From positions 1 through 45,934 of the forward strand of contig CAYLUN010000043.1 of assembly GCA_964386865.1 (NCBI GenBank): DNA of 45,934 nt, in the 5' to 3' direction. The first letter of the stretch is position 1; each line of letters begins with the position of its first letter. The translations under genes were made by a program, and so were the position numbers. The notes under the pieces are model-generated. The model saw only the letters and a program-made list of their open reading frames with translations, was not told where the DNA came from and ran no database searches. Source of the DNA: CAYLUN01 sp964386865. Its GTDB lineage: Bacteria; Verrucomicrobiota; Kiritimatiellia; RFP12; UBA1067. Positions 8,401 to 16,250 of this stretch are shown here, piece by piece.

Positions 8401-8805
8401 CCGGGCGTCAGGCACTACTCCGGCACGGCGGTCTACCGCAAGACGATTGACCTTCCGACCTCCGACCTCCGACCTCCGACCTCGATCCTGCTCGACCTCG
8501 GCCTCGTGCGCGAGCTGGCGGAGGTGCGCGTGAACGGCCAGCCCTGCGGCGTCGTCTGGGCGCCGCCGTTCCGCGTGGACATCACGAAGGCGGCCAAGGC
8601 GGGCGCGAACGACGTGGAGATCCGCGTCGTCAACTTCTGGTACAACCGCGTCTTCGGCGACCAGTCCCTTCCCACCGAGAAGCGCCTGACGCGCACCAAC
8701 ATCAAGAAGCTGCAGAACCCCGGCGCGCCGCTCATGCCGTCGGGGCTGCTGGGCCCGGTGCGGGTGCTGGCGCTCGGCCGAGAAGACGAGAAAACGAATC
8801 ATTGA
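5476..8805 (+). CDS. Secreted GH106-type alpha-L-rhamnosidase
   Basis: Predicted to cleave terminal alpha-L-rhamnose from polysaccharides outside the cytoplasm. The start at 5476 gives a clean signal peptide, MRPLCLHLTLLSLCSLVCGA; an in-frame ATG at 5461 is possible. The mature N-terminus is the GH106 hallmark (DFANPPRDARLRAYWWWING, with KGFGGALI after it). Residues about 180-318 look like an inserted F5/8C (discoidin) sugar-binding domain. The core follows with DSWEVEVANWTP, RRGYDLLPWLPV and HPESGG. The C-terminal GH2-like sandwich ends NFWYNRVFGDQSLP. At 1109 aa the length is normal. The gene contains two heptanucleotide tandem tracts at 8241 and 8455. RhaT and RhaM encoded 12 kb away support rhamnose as the product. 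Confidence 0.85.
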   Translation: MRPLCLHLTLLSLCSLVCGATLEQDFANPPRDARLRAYWWWINGNVTKEAITRDLEQMKAKGFGGALICDADGSAQEGNDRAPHGPTFFSPEWRELFKHALREADRLGLEMSLNIQSGWNLGGPMVKPEDAPKKLVWTETRVAGGAAFAGALAQPKGRDGFYRDLFVLAFRDANPGRPSVNASLSASSSQSAHPPSLAADGEAESFWVSAGSAPGEGPTAAKPQWIAAEFLNPMTVSKVTLSGRPGYGPRECEVRVSDDGKTFRTVKKLVASERGETAVALEPVEARAVRLVAKSAYDPRFPDSARNVQLAEFCVSGPGWSWPDRSAAARRPLQNQMQKALLKPLVPFSAPDSAPLYQEFAPRPGEEDTITAAVTDLTAKLAPDGKLSWAVPEGAWTILRFGYTLNDHCRVSTCSEGWEGYALDPFDGGAFQRYWDAVVEPLIEDAGPHAGKALAYLHTDSWEVEVANWTPTLRAQFLQRRGYDLLPWLPVIAGKIVNSRSESNRFLHDFRRTMGDLAIANHYQLFRDSARAHGLLIHPESGGPHAVPIDAQQCLGFNDAPMSEFWAWSWRHRLGDDNRFFVKQPASAAHTYGRKLVLAEGFTTIGPHWQETLWDNLKPAFDKALCEGLNLLVWHAFVCSPKEQGLPGQQYFAGTHLNPNVTWWEYSAPLFGYVNRCQALLQRGRPHADVLYYYGDHVPNFTQHKRTDPARAQSGYDYDVISEEALLTRVAVRDGRFVLPDGVTYRVLALPGRDVISLPVLRKVREWAEAGATVAGAVKPKQASGLRDADAADAEVRRLAGELWDGGRVATNASVRDVLLAKGVEPDVAFDAPTNDLASLDFIHRADGDAEIYFVANRSTNAVSARCTFRVAGKVPELWDAVSGTHAMAKAFDEKDGRVTLPLDFAPCGSLFVVFRTPISSAASRESRVASQSPLAPAVLCAVAGPWEVSFDPTWGGPERPATFSELSDWAQHPEPGVRHYSGTAVYRKTIDLPTSDLRPPTSILLDLGLVRELAEVRVNGQPCGVVWAPPFRVDITKAAKAGANDVEIRVVNFWYNRVFGDQSLPTEKRLTRTNIKKLQNPGAPLMPSGLLGPVRVLALGREDEKTNH
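8241..8268 (+). repeat. Heptanucleotide tandem repeat (CGCGAGT)x4 inside the GH106 gene
   Basis: Four perfect head-to-tail copies of CGCGAGT lie in the linker before the C-terminal sandwich, encoding a Ser/Arg-rich stretch. Gain or loss of one 7-bp unit would shift the frame. Confidence 0.95.
8455..8482 (+). repeat. Heptanucleotide tandem repeat (CCGACCT)x4 inside the GH106 gene
   Basis: Four perfect copies of CCGACCT encode part of TIDLPTSDLRPPTS in the C-terminal sandwich domain. It is a second 7-bp tract with a different unit, 187 bp from the first, in the same gene. Confidence 0.95.
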
Positions 8806-8823
8806 GATAGCTTCGATCAATGA

Positions 8824-8852
8824 TAGACTAATGAACGACAGCTAATTATACT
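8824..8852 (+). promoter_or_regulatory. Predicted promoter of the beta-helix gene
   Basis: TAGACT (8824-8829), a 17-bp spacer, then TATACT (8847-8852, 5/6 to consensus) sit in an AT-rich patch between the GH106 stop and the ATG at 8900. The leader would be about 40 nt and contains a G-rich Shine-Dalgarno at 8886-8891. Confidence 0.5.
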
Positions 8853-8899
8853 GCTCGGAAGTCGACACTGGTTGTCGGTGCGGGTGGGGGGTGACGGTT

Positions 8900-11800
8900 A
8901 TGCGTAGCTGGGTTACGGTATTATTCGTCTGGTTTGCCTCGACGGCTTCCGCTGGCACATATTACGTGAACGCGTCGCGTCCCGACGACTCGGGGTCTGG
9001 GGCGAACTGGGCTACGGCCAAGAAGACTATTCAAGCGGCCGTGGATCTCGCGTCGGCCAATGATACAGTGCTCGTAACCAACGGCACGTATAGCTCCGGC
9101 ATGAGAGTCACGCCCAACGGCGCCCTCAAGAACCGCGTGGTGATCACGAATGCCATTACCGTCAGAAGCGTGAATGGCGCGGCTGTCACGTTCATCGAAG
9201 GTTCCGGAACGAATCTTTACGGCTCCGCGACGGCCGTGCGTTGCGCCTACATGACGCGCGGCGTGCTCGATGGTTTCACCTTGCGTTATGGGGCAACGAG
9301 CAATTCCTCCGGTTCTGCGGCCAACAGCTACGGCGGCGGCGCGTATGTGAACGGTGCGACGCTTCGCAATTGTGCTCTGACGAATAATCGAGCCTACTGC
9401 GGTGGCGCATCGGCGTTCGGTGTCCTCGTCAACTGCACGCTCTCAGGCAGCGCGGCGGCCTCATACGGTGGTGGAGCCTACTACGGGGCGCTGACGAATT
9501 GTGCGATTACGGGTAACGCGGCCTCTTCGTACGGAGGCGGAGCCTATAACGGCACGCTAGCGGCCTGTTCGCTGACAGGCAACTCGGCGTCTTCCGGTGG
9601 CGGCGCATACTACGGCACGCTGGCCAACTGTACGTTGTCGCGCAACACGGCGACCTACGGTGGAGGCACGTACTACGGCGCGCTGGCCAACTGCATTATC
9701 TACTACAACGCCGCCTCTTCGAGTTCAAACAACTGCTACCGTTCGGCGCTTTCGTACTGTTGCACGGCGCCGCTCGCGTCCGGGCCGGGAAACATCGCGG
9801 CAGAGCCATTGCTCATGGACGCTGCACACATCGGCGCTGGCTCGCCCTGTATCGGTGCGGGCAGCGCCAGCTCCTGTCCGAAAACGGACGTCGACGGCGA
9901 GGCGTGGCGGAGCCCTCCCTGCATAGGGTGCGACCAGTTTGTAGCGGAGACGGCCAGTTACTCGCTGGTGGTCTTTTCGGCCTTCGGCGGCGCTTATCCC
10001 CTTGGGGCGACCAACTGCTATGGGACTGCTATCGAAGTGTGCGTCACGAACTCGCCGGTGGCGAACGGCGCTACGCAATACGTGTGCGCGTGCGCGTCTG
10101 TGCTTGGAGGGGCCTTCACGCAGAACGCGGCGACGAACGTCACCTTGACGCTGACGAACAATGTCACTCTGCAATGGAACTGGCTGACGAACTACTGTCT
10201 GGCAGCCGCAGCGGATGGCGAGGGGAGTGTGACGGGCTCGGGCTGGTATTGCGCGGGGAGCAACGCGGTGCTTACCGCCGCGCCGGCAGTAGGCTGGCGT
10301 CTCATGGGCTGGAACGGCGATACGAGCGGCTGCGCGGCGGCCGGGCAGGATTTGGCGGTTCCCGCAGACCGGGCGCGGACGCTCATCGCGGTGTTCGGGC
10401 CGCTACCTGTCGCCTCCCCAACGTTTTCGCCGCCCTCCGGCACTGCCTTCACCAACTCGATCACCGTCACGATCACCTGTGCGACCGAAGGTGCCACGAT
10501 CCGCTATACACTGGATGGCTCGGAGCCCTCCCCGCTGAGCGCCTGCTTCTCCGGCCCGCTCACGCTTAGCTGGGATACAACGATCAAAGCTCGTGCGTTC
10601 AAGGACGGGGTCGAGGATAGCGAGATCGTCACAGCGGCTTACGATTCGTTTTACAACTGTTACTACGTCGACGCCGCGCGCCCCGACGACGAGGGCGCCG
10701 GAACGAGCTGGGCAACGGCCAAGAAGACCATTCAAGCGGCCGTGAACCTCACGTCGGCCGGTGACGCGGTGTTCGTCACGAACGGCATCTACAACGCCGG
10801 CGCGACGGTCACGCCTAATGGCGCGCTCGGGAACCGCGTGATGATCACGAATGCCATTGCCGTTAGCAGCGTGAGCGGCGCGGCAGTCACGTTCATCGAA
10901 GGTTCCGGCACGAATCTCTACGGCACTGCCGCCGCGGTGCGATGCGTCTACATGACGCGCGGCGTGCTCGACGGCTTTACCCTGCGCGATGGGGCTACAA
11001 GTAACAACTCCAGCTCCGCGATCAACAGTTACGGCGGCGGCGCGTACGCGAACGGCGCGACGCTTCGCAACTGCACGCTCACGAACAATCGGGCCTATTG
11101 TGGGGGAGGTTCCGCGTACGGCGGCATCACCAATTGCACGTTTGGGGGTAACTCGGCGGCTTCGTCCGGCGGCGGATCATGCTACGGCACGCTGGCCAGC
11201 TGTACGCTCACGGGCAACGCGGCTTCGTACGGCGGCGGATCCTATAACAGCACGCTCGCGGCCTGCTCGCTGACAGGTAACTCGGCGTCCTCCGGTGGCG
11301 GTGCATACTACGGCACGCTGGCCAACTGCGCGCTAACGGGCAACGCGGCTTCGTACGGCGGTGGCTTGTACAATTGTGCGGTGGTCAACTGTACGGTGGT
11401 CGGCAATACAGCGTCGTCGTACGGTGGCGGGTCCTGCAACGGCACACTCAAAAGCTGTATCGTGTGGGGAAACGCCAACAGGGAAGGGCTCACTGACAAC
11501 TGTTACAATGGGACGCTATCCTACACGTGTACAGCCCCGCTTTCGCCCGGAACCGGTAATATCGCGTCCGACCCGCTCTTCGCTGACGCGGAGGGTGGCG
11601 ACTTTCGCCTGCGGGCTGAATCGCCCGGTCTTGACGCGGGCGACAGCGCGGCCGTTATCGGTGCAGCAGACCTTGCGGGGAACGCCCGCATCCAGGCCCG
11701 CGCGGTGGATATGGGCGCATACGAAGGCGCGGCGACCTTTGCGATCACCGCCCCCCGTGGCGTCTCCGCGTCGGATGGCATCTATTCGGATCGGGTGCGA

Positions 11801-14800
11801 GTCACGTGGGATGTCGTCGAGGGTGCGACCCAGTACCGGGTGTATCGTGCGCTGCGTGCGGACGGCGTTCCGACCGCGGTGTGCGGCTGGCAGGCGAACC
11901 TCGTTTATGACGACGCCGCTCCGCTGCCGGAAACAACTTATTGGTACTGGGTGAAGGCGTCTACGAACGCCATGGGCGAAGGGGCCAGCGCACCGAGTGA
12001 GTCTGACGGCGGCTGGCGGGCCTTCGCAGCGAACTGGTACGTGGACGCCTCCCGACCGGATGACGCCGGCGACGGGCGGAGCTGGGCTGCGGCCAAGCGG
12101 ACCATCCAGGCGGCGGTAGACGCGGCGGCGGCGGGGGACGCGGTGTTGGTGACAAACGGCGTTTACTGCGTCGGCGAAACGGTGACCCCGGGTGGCAATC
12201 TCAGCAATCGCGTCGTGATCACAAAGGCGATCTCCGTCAAGAGCGTGGCTGGTGACGGCGAAACGGTGATCACAGGTGGCGGCACGAACCTGTACGGCAC
12301 CGCCGGGGCCGTTCGCTGCGTCTTCATGACATGTGGCGTGCTTGACGGTTTCACCTTGCGGGATGGGGCGACGAGGCTGGATAGTGTCGTGTTAGACGGC
12401 GCCGGAGGTGGCGTGTACGCGGCCGGCGCGACGCTGCGCAACTGCTTGCTGACGAACAACTGGGCCTATTATGGAGGCGGATCCGCATACGGTGCCGTCA
12501 CCAAATGCACGGTTGCAGGCAATTCAGCTGCGTCCGGCGGCGGATCGTACTACGGCGTTTGGGTCGACGGCCTGCTGACGGGCAACACGGCGTCCTCGTC
12601 CGGCGGCGGGTCGTACTACGGCACGCTGGCAAATTGCGCCCTGTCTGGCAACACGGCGTCTTCAGGAGGCGCCACCTATTACGGCACGTTGGCGAGCTGC
12701 CTGCTGACGGGCAACACGGCGACCTCGTCCGGCGGAGGGTCGTACAACGGCACGTTGGCGAACTGCCTGCTGTCTGGCAACACGGCGTCCTCGTCCGGCG
12801 GCGGGTCGTACTACGGTACGCTGGCGAACTGCGTTCTGGCAGGCAACATGGCGTCTTCAGGCGGTGGCTCCTATTACGGTACGCTAGCGAACTGTACGCT
12901 TGTGGGCAACACGGCAGTCAGGGGCGGCGGATCTTACTCCGGCACGCTCAAGAACAGTGTTGTGTGGAGAAACGCGAGTCGGGAAGGGGTTCAGAACAAC
13001 TACTTTAACGGCACCTTCACCTGCTCGTGCACCGCCCCGCTTCCTGCGGGTACGGGCAACGTCAGTGCCGACCCGCATTTTGTCGGAGCGGAGGACGAGG
13101 ACTTCCGCCTGCTGGAGGGCTCGCCTTGTCTGGACGCTGGCGACCTCGCGGCGGTCTCCGGGTACGTCGACCTCGCGGGAAACGCCCGTATACAAAACGG
13201 CGCGGTGGATATGGGCGCGTACGAGGGCGCGCACACGAGCGCCGAGACATACGCGATTTCTCCGCCGCAGAACGTCTCCGCGTCGGACGGAGGTTACGGT
13301 GACCGGGTGCGCGTGACGTGGGAGGCCGCTGAGTACGCGACCCACTACCGCGTGTACCGCGCGCCGTTCGCGAACGGCCTGCGGACGGCGGTGTGCGGGT
13401 GGCAGACCAACCTTGTTTTCGACGACACCGCCGCGTTGCCGGAAACGACGTATTGGTATTGGGTCAAGGCTGCCACAAACGCCATGGGCGAAGGGTCTAG
13501 CGCGCTGAGCGTGCCCGACAGTGGCTTGCGGGCTTTTGTGGCGGACTGGTACGTAGATGCGTCTCGGCCGGACGACGTCGGGGACGGTCGCAGCTGGGTC
13601 ACGGCCAAGCGGACGATTCAGGCGGCGGTGGATGCGGCAGCAGACTACGATGCGATCTTGGTGACAAACGGCGTGTACGGCGTCGGCGCGACGGTCACGC
13701 CCGGCGGAGTTCTCAGCAACCGCCTTGTGATTACGAAATCGGTTTCGATCAAGAGCGTCGGCGGGGCGGAGAGCGCTATCATCGAAGGGGCGGGCGCCAA
13801 CCGCTACGGCACCGCTGAGGCCGTGCGCTGTGTCTTCATGACGAAAGGCGCGCTTGACGGCTTCACCCTGCGGTACGGGGCGACGAGCAACTACTCGAGC
13901 TCCGCAGTCAATAGTTACGGCGGCGGCGCATACATAGTCGGCGCAACGCTGCGCAACTGCGCGCTGACAAATAACCGGGCCTATGATGGCGGCGGATCCG
14001 CCTACGGATTACTTACCGATTGTGCGCTGTCGGGCAATTCGGCGATGTATGCAGGAGGTGGCGCGTACTACGGGACTTTGGCCAGTTGCGCGCTGACGGG
14101 TAACTCGGCGTCCTCTTACGGCGGTGGCGCTTACTATGGCACGTTGGCCAGTTGCGCGCTGACGGGTAACTCGGCGTCCTCTTACGGCGGTGGCGCTTAC
14201 TATGGCACGTTGGCTGACTGCGTGGTGTCAAGTAACTTGGCTTTTCGGGGTGGCGGAGCGTACTACGGGACTTTGACCAGTTGCGCGCTGACGGGTAACT
14301 CGGCATCTTATGGGGGCGGGTCTTATAACGGCACACTCGCGAACTGCACGCTGACGGGCAACTCGGCGTCCTCTTACGGCGGCGGATCCTATTATGGGTC
14401 GCTGGCCAGTTGCGCGCTGACGGGTAACTCGGCATCTTATGGGGGCGGTTCTTATAACGGCACACTAGCGAACTGCACGCTGACGGGCAATTCGGCGTCC
14501 TCTTCTGGCGGAGGATCATGCTACGGTGCGTTGGCCAACAGCATTGTCTTTTGGAACAGAGCTTCCTTGGTTTCCAACAACTGCTATTGCTCGACGCTGA
14601 CCTACAGTTGTACGACGCCGCTCGCAGGCGGAGCCGGGAATATGGATGCCGATCCACAACTGACCGATTCGGCGCATATCGGCGTGGGATCGCCCTGCAT
14701 CGACACCGGCAGCGGCGCCTTCTGCTCTGGCACGGACATCGACAGCGAGGCGTGGCGGAGCCCGACCTGTATGGGGTGTGACCAGTTCGTGGCCGAGACG

Positions 14801-15574
14801 GCCAGCTACTTCCTGACCGTGGTCTCTCCTCTGGGTGGGGCCTGTCCGGCGGGTGCGACCAACCGCTACGGAACAGCCGTTGACGCGTGGGTCACCCCCT
14901 CGCCAATCGAGAGCGGCGCGACGCAGTATGTGTGCGTCGGCGCGTCGGTCGTCGGAAACGCCTTCACTCAGAACAGTGCGACGAACGTCTCGCTGACGCT
15001 GACGAACAATGCCACGCTGACGTGGCTGTGGCAGACGAACTACTGGCTGGCCACTGCGGCGGAGGCGCACGGCGCGGTTTCGGTCGGTTCGGGGTGGCAG
15101 GCTGCAAACGCGTCGACGCAGCTCACCGCCTGTGCCGAACTGTATTACCATCTCGATGCCTGGACGGGCGACGCGAGCGGTGCTGAGAACCCTCTCTCCT
15201 TGTTGATGGATCGTCCGAGAGCGGTAGCCGCCACGTTCGCGGCCGACATGACGGCGACCCACCCGACGCCGCACTGGTGGCTGGCGCAGTACGGGTTCGC
15301 GACGGACTTCGAGCTGGCTGCGCAGGCGGACGCCGACCGCGACAATAAACTCACATGGGAGGAGTTCGTTGCTGGAACCGTGCCAACCAATGGCGAGTCG
15401 GTCTTCCGGGCTCTGATCGACGTCAGCAACGGCGTTTCTCGCATTGCGTGGACGCCGGACCTCGGCGCGGCGCGCGTCTATGCGGTGGAAGGCAAGGCGA
15501 GCTTGGATGCTGGCGCTTGGGCACCGACGAACGCCGCCAGCCGCTTCTTCCGCGTAAGAGTGTCTCTGCCCTGA
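8900..15574 (+). CDS. Giant secreted modular right-handed beta-helix repeat protein, 2224 aa
   Basis: Probably a surface or extracellular protein; no enzymatic activity can be assigned. Signal peptide: MRSWVTVLFVWFASTASA. Four homologous beta-helix modules start near residues 20, 587, 1045 and 1549, each opening with a YYVNASRPDD-like block and TIQAAV. Each continues with many ~22-residue coils of the form LxxCxLTGNSASSxGGGxYYGT and closes with SPCIxxGS/VDMGAYEG-like ends, as in choice-of-anchor Q proteins. Between modules are InlB-like (about 430-503), chitobiase-C-terminal-like (507-580) and two FN3-like domains (950-1043, 1453-1548). The C-terminus (2117-2223) has WWLAQYGF, an EF-hand-like DADRDNKLTWEE and FFRVRVSLP, perhaps a sorting or anchoring domain. 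ATG 8900 is chosen for the G-rich SD and signal peptide over GTG 8891. Confidence 0.85.
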   Translation: MRSWVTVLFVWFASTASAGTYYVNASRPDDSGSGANWATAKKTIQAAVDLASANDTVLVTNGTYSSGMRVTPNGALKNRVVITNAITVRSVNGAAVTFIEGSGTNLYGSATAVRCAYMTRGVLDGFTLRYGATSNSSGSAANSYGGGAYVNGATLRNCALTNNRAYCGGASAFGVLVNCTLSGSAAASYGGGAYYGALTNCAITGNAASSYGGGAYNGTLAACSLTGNSASSGGGAYYGTLANCTLSRNTATYGGGTYYGALANCIIYYNAASSSSNNCYRSALSYCCTAPLASGPGNIAAEPLLMDAAHIGAGSPCIGAGSASSCPKTDVDGEAWRSPPCIGCDQFVAETASYSLVVFSAFGGAYPLGATNCYGTAIEVCVTNSPVANGATQYVCACASVLGGAFTQNAATNVTLTLTNNVTLQWNWLTNYCLAAAADGEGSVTGSGWYCAGSNAVLTAAPAVGWRLMGWNGDTSGCAAAGQDLAVPADRARTLIAVFGPLPVASPTFSPPSGTAFTNSITVTITCATEGATIRYTLDGSEPSPLSACFSGPLTLSWDTTIKARAFKDGVEDSEIVTAAYDSFYNCYYVDAARPDDEGAGTSWATAKKTIQAAVNLTSAGDAVFVTNGIYNAGATVTPNGALGNRVMITNAIAVSSVSGAAVTFIEGSGTNLYGTAAAVRCVYMTRGVLDGFTLRDGATSNNSSSAINSYGGGAYANGATLRNCTLTNNRAYCGGGSAYGGITNCTFGGNSAASSGGGSCYGTLASCTLTGNAASYGGGSYNSTLAACSLTGNSASSGGGAYYGTLANCALTGNAASYGGGLYNCAVVNCTVVGNTASSYGGGSCNGTLKSCIVWGNANREGLTDNCYNGTLSYTCTAPLSPGTGNIASDPLFADAEGGDFRLRAESPGLDAGDSAAVIGAADLAGNARIQARAVDMGAYEGAATFAITAPRGVSASDGIYSDRVRVTWDVVEGATQYRVYRALRADGVPTAVCGWQANLVYDDAAPLPETTYWYWVKASTNAMGEGASAPSESDGGWRAFAANWYVDASRPDDAGDGRSWAAAKRTIQAAVDAAAAGDAVLVTNGVYCVGETVTPGGNLSNRVVITKAISVKSVAGDGETVITGGGTNLYGTAGAVRCVFMTCGVLDGFTLRDGATRLDSVVLDGAGGGVYAAGATLRNCLLTNNWAYYGGGSAYGAVTKCTVAGNSAASGGGSYYGVWVDGLLTGNTASSSGGGSYYGTLANCALSGNTASSGGATYYGTLASCLLTGNTATSSGGGSYNGTLANCLLSGNTASSSGGGSYYGTLANCVLAGNMASSGGGSYYGTLANCTLVGNTAVRGGGSYSGTLKNSVVWRNASREGVQNNYFNGTFTCSCTAPLPAGTGNVSADPHFVGAEDEDFRLLEGSPCLDAGDLAAVSGYVDLAGNARIQNGAVDMGAYEGAHTSAETYAISPPQNVSASDGGYGDRVRVTWEAAEYATHYRVYRAPFANGLRTAVCGWQTNLVFDDTAALPETTYWYWVKAATNAMGEGSSALSVPDSGLRAFVADWYVDASRPDDVGDGRSWVTAKRTIQAAVDAAADYDAILVTNGVYGVGATVTPGGVLSNRLVITKSVSIKSVGGAESAIIEGAGANRYGTAEAVRCVFMTKGALDGFTLRYGATSNYSSSAVNSYGGGAYIVGATLRNCALTNNRAYDGGGSAYGLLTDCALSGNSAMYAGGGAYYGTLASCALTGNSASSYGGGAYYGTLASCALTGNSASSYGGGAYYGTLADCVVSSNLAFRGGGAYYGTLTSCALTGNSASYGGGSYNGTLANCTLTGNSASSYGGGSYYGSLASCALTGNSASYGGGSYNGTLANCTLTGNSASSSGGGSCYGALANSIVFWNRASLVSNNCYCSTLTYSCTTPLAGGAGNMDADPQLTDSAHIGVGSPCIDTGSGAFCSGTDIDSEAWRSPTCMGCDQFVAETASYFLTVVSPLGGACPAGATNRYGTAVDAWVTPSPIESGATQYVCVGASVVGNAFTQNSATNVSLTLTNNATLTWLWQTNYWLATAAEAHGAVSVGSGWQAANASTQLTACAELYYHLDAWTGDASGAENPLSLLMDRPRAVAATFAADMTATHPTPHWWLAQYGFATDFELAAQADADRDNKLTWEEFVAGTVPTNGESVFRALIDVSNGVSRIAWTPDLGAARVYAVEGKASLDAGAWAPTNAASRFFRVRVSLP
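14081..14212 (+). repeat. Exact 66-bp tandem duplication within the beta-helix gene
   Basis: 14081-14146 is repeated base for base at 14147-14212, one 22-residue coil each. Just downstream a 129-bp block starting at 14277 recurs with few changes from 14406. Exact identity at synonymous sites indicates recent duplication or gene conversion. Confidence 0.9.
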
Positions 15575-15644
15575 GCCGTCGCGAACCGAGGTCGTCGACT
15601 GCGTGAGTCGCGGCACACCGGACGGCAAGCCGGGGCGCTCGCCC

Positions 15645-15693
15645 TCCGCTTGTTTGCGCGCTGCGGGGGGGGCGAGGCCGCGCCGAGTCGCTT
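15645..15693. repeat. G-rich dispersed repeat similar to a segment inside the 1109-aa hydrolase gene
   Basis: TCGCCCTCC, an 8-G run and GGCGAGGCCGCGCCGAGTCG here match, on the opposite strand and with spacer differences, the segment at 24351-24410. It lies in the short gap between the beta-helix gene and the methyltransferase remnant, which otherwise shows nothing. Confidence 0.55.
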
Positions 15694-15706
15694 GTACAAT
15701 GGCCGG

Positions 15707-15967
15707 CTAGGGGCGCAGCGCGTCGACGGCCTGGCGGATCGCCGCGATGTGCGCGGGGGTGGTGCCGCAGCAGCCCCCGATGATGTCCGCGCCCGCCGCC
15801 ACGTAGCTCTGGGCGATCTCCAAGACTTGGCCGCGGTGGGTCACGCACCACAGCTCGGGGCACTCGCCCGTCTTCAGCCCCTTTTTCTGAAGGAACGTTC
15901 CCCGCGCTCCGTCCGAAACCAGCGCGCGGCCGGCCTTGACCGCCTCGACAATCGTCGTTTTCGTCAT
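15707..15967 (-). pseudogene. Internally deleted homocysteine S-methyltransferase remnant, 86 aa
   Basis: The first ~70 residues match the start of a homocysteine S-methyltransferase domain (ALVSDGARGTFLQKKGLK, ECPELWCVTH, SYVAAGADI). The frame then passes directly into the family's C-terminal zinc-binding end (IGGCCGTTPAHIAAIRQAV). About 200 residues of the barrel between these blocks are missing, including the upstream zinc cysteine. The junction falls at GADI-IGG, where both ends of the family have similar sequence, so recombination across a short homology is likely. The remnant keeps a Shine-Dalgarno (AGGAG, 7 nt from the ATG) and a promoter. It lies head-to-head with a UroD-like gene; such pairs often form one-carbon transfer systems. 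A real mini-protein is possible but it cannot be a working methyltransferase. Confidence 0.78.
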
Positions 15968-16029
15968 GTCAGTTCTCCTCGTTGTCTGCCAGCCTTGGCG
16001 TAGCCGTACGCAGTACGACCCACGGCTTA

Positions 16030-16059
16030 ATCGTAGGCGAACGCTCCCCGGCTTGTCAA
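16030..16059 (-). promoter_or_regulatory. Predicted promoter upstream of the methyltransferase remnant
   Basis: On the minus strand: perfect TTGACA (16054-16059), an 18-bp spacer and TACGAT (16030-16035, 4/6). It would give a leader of about 55 nt. The rest of the 15968-16250 divergent gap holds three TGGCCG-containing stretches near 16080-16155, perhaps an operator for the UroD-like operon, but nothing firmer. Confidence 0.5.
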
Positions 16060-16250
16060 AGCGCCAGAATGGCTGCTTGATGATTGGCCGCCCGCCCGTT
16101 GAGCGGCCGGATAGTTGCCCTGCCTGGCCGGAAAAGACACAAGATTGGCCGGAACAGATATGGACGTTTGGGCGGTTATGTCGGATACTATCGCAACAGT
16201 CGTTTAGGCTGTGCGGCCAGAGGGCCATCCCGCGGGAAGGAGCTTCCATC

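Noticed and set aside
14041..14520. CRISPR-like regular repeats
   Set aside because: Periods are 66 and 129 bp, multiples of three, within an open coding frame, with no unique spacers and no cas genes.
14013..14657. Repetitive minus-strand frame opposite the beta-helix coils
   Set aside because: Its regular Cys/Ser/Arg repeats merely mirror the 22-residue coil repeats on the plus strand.
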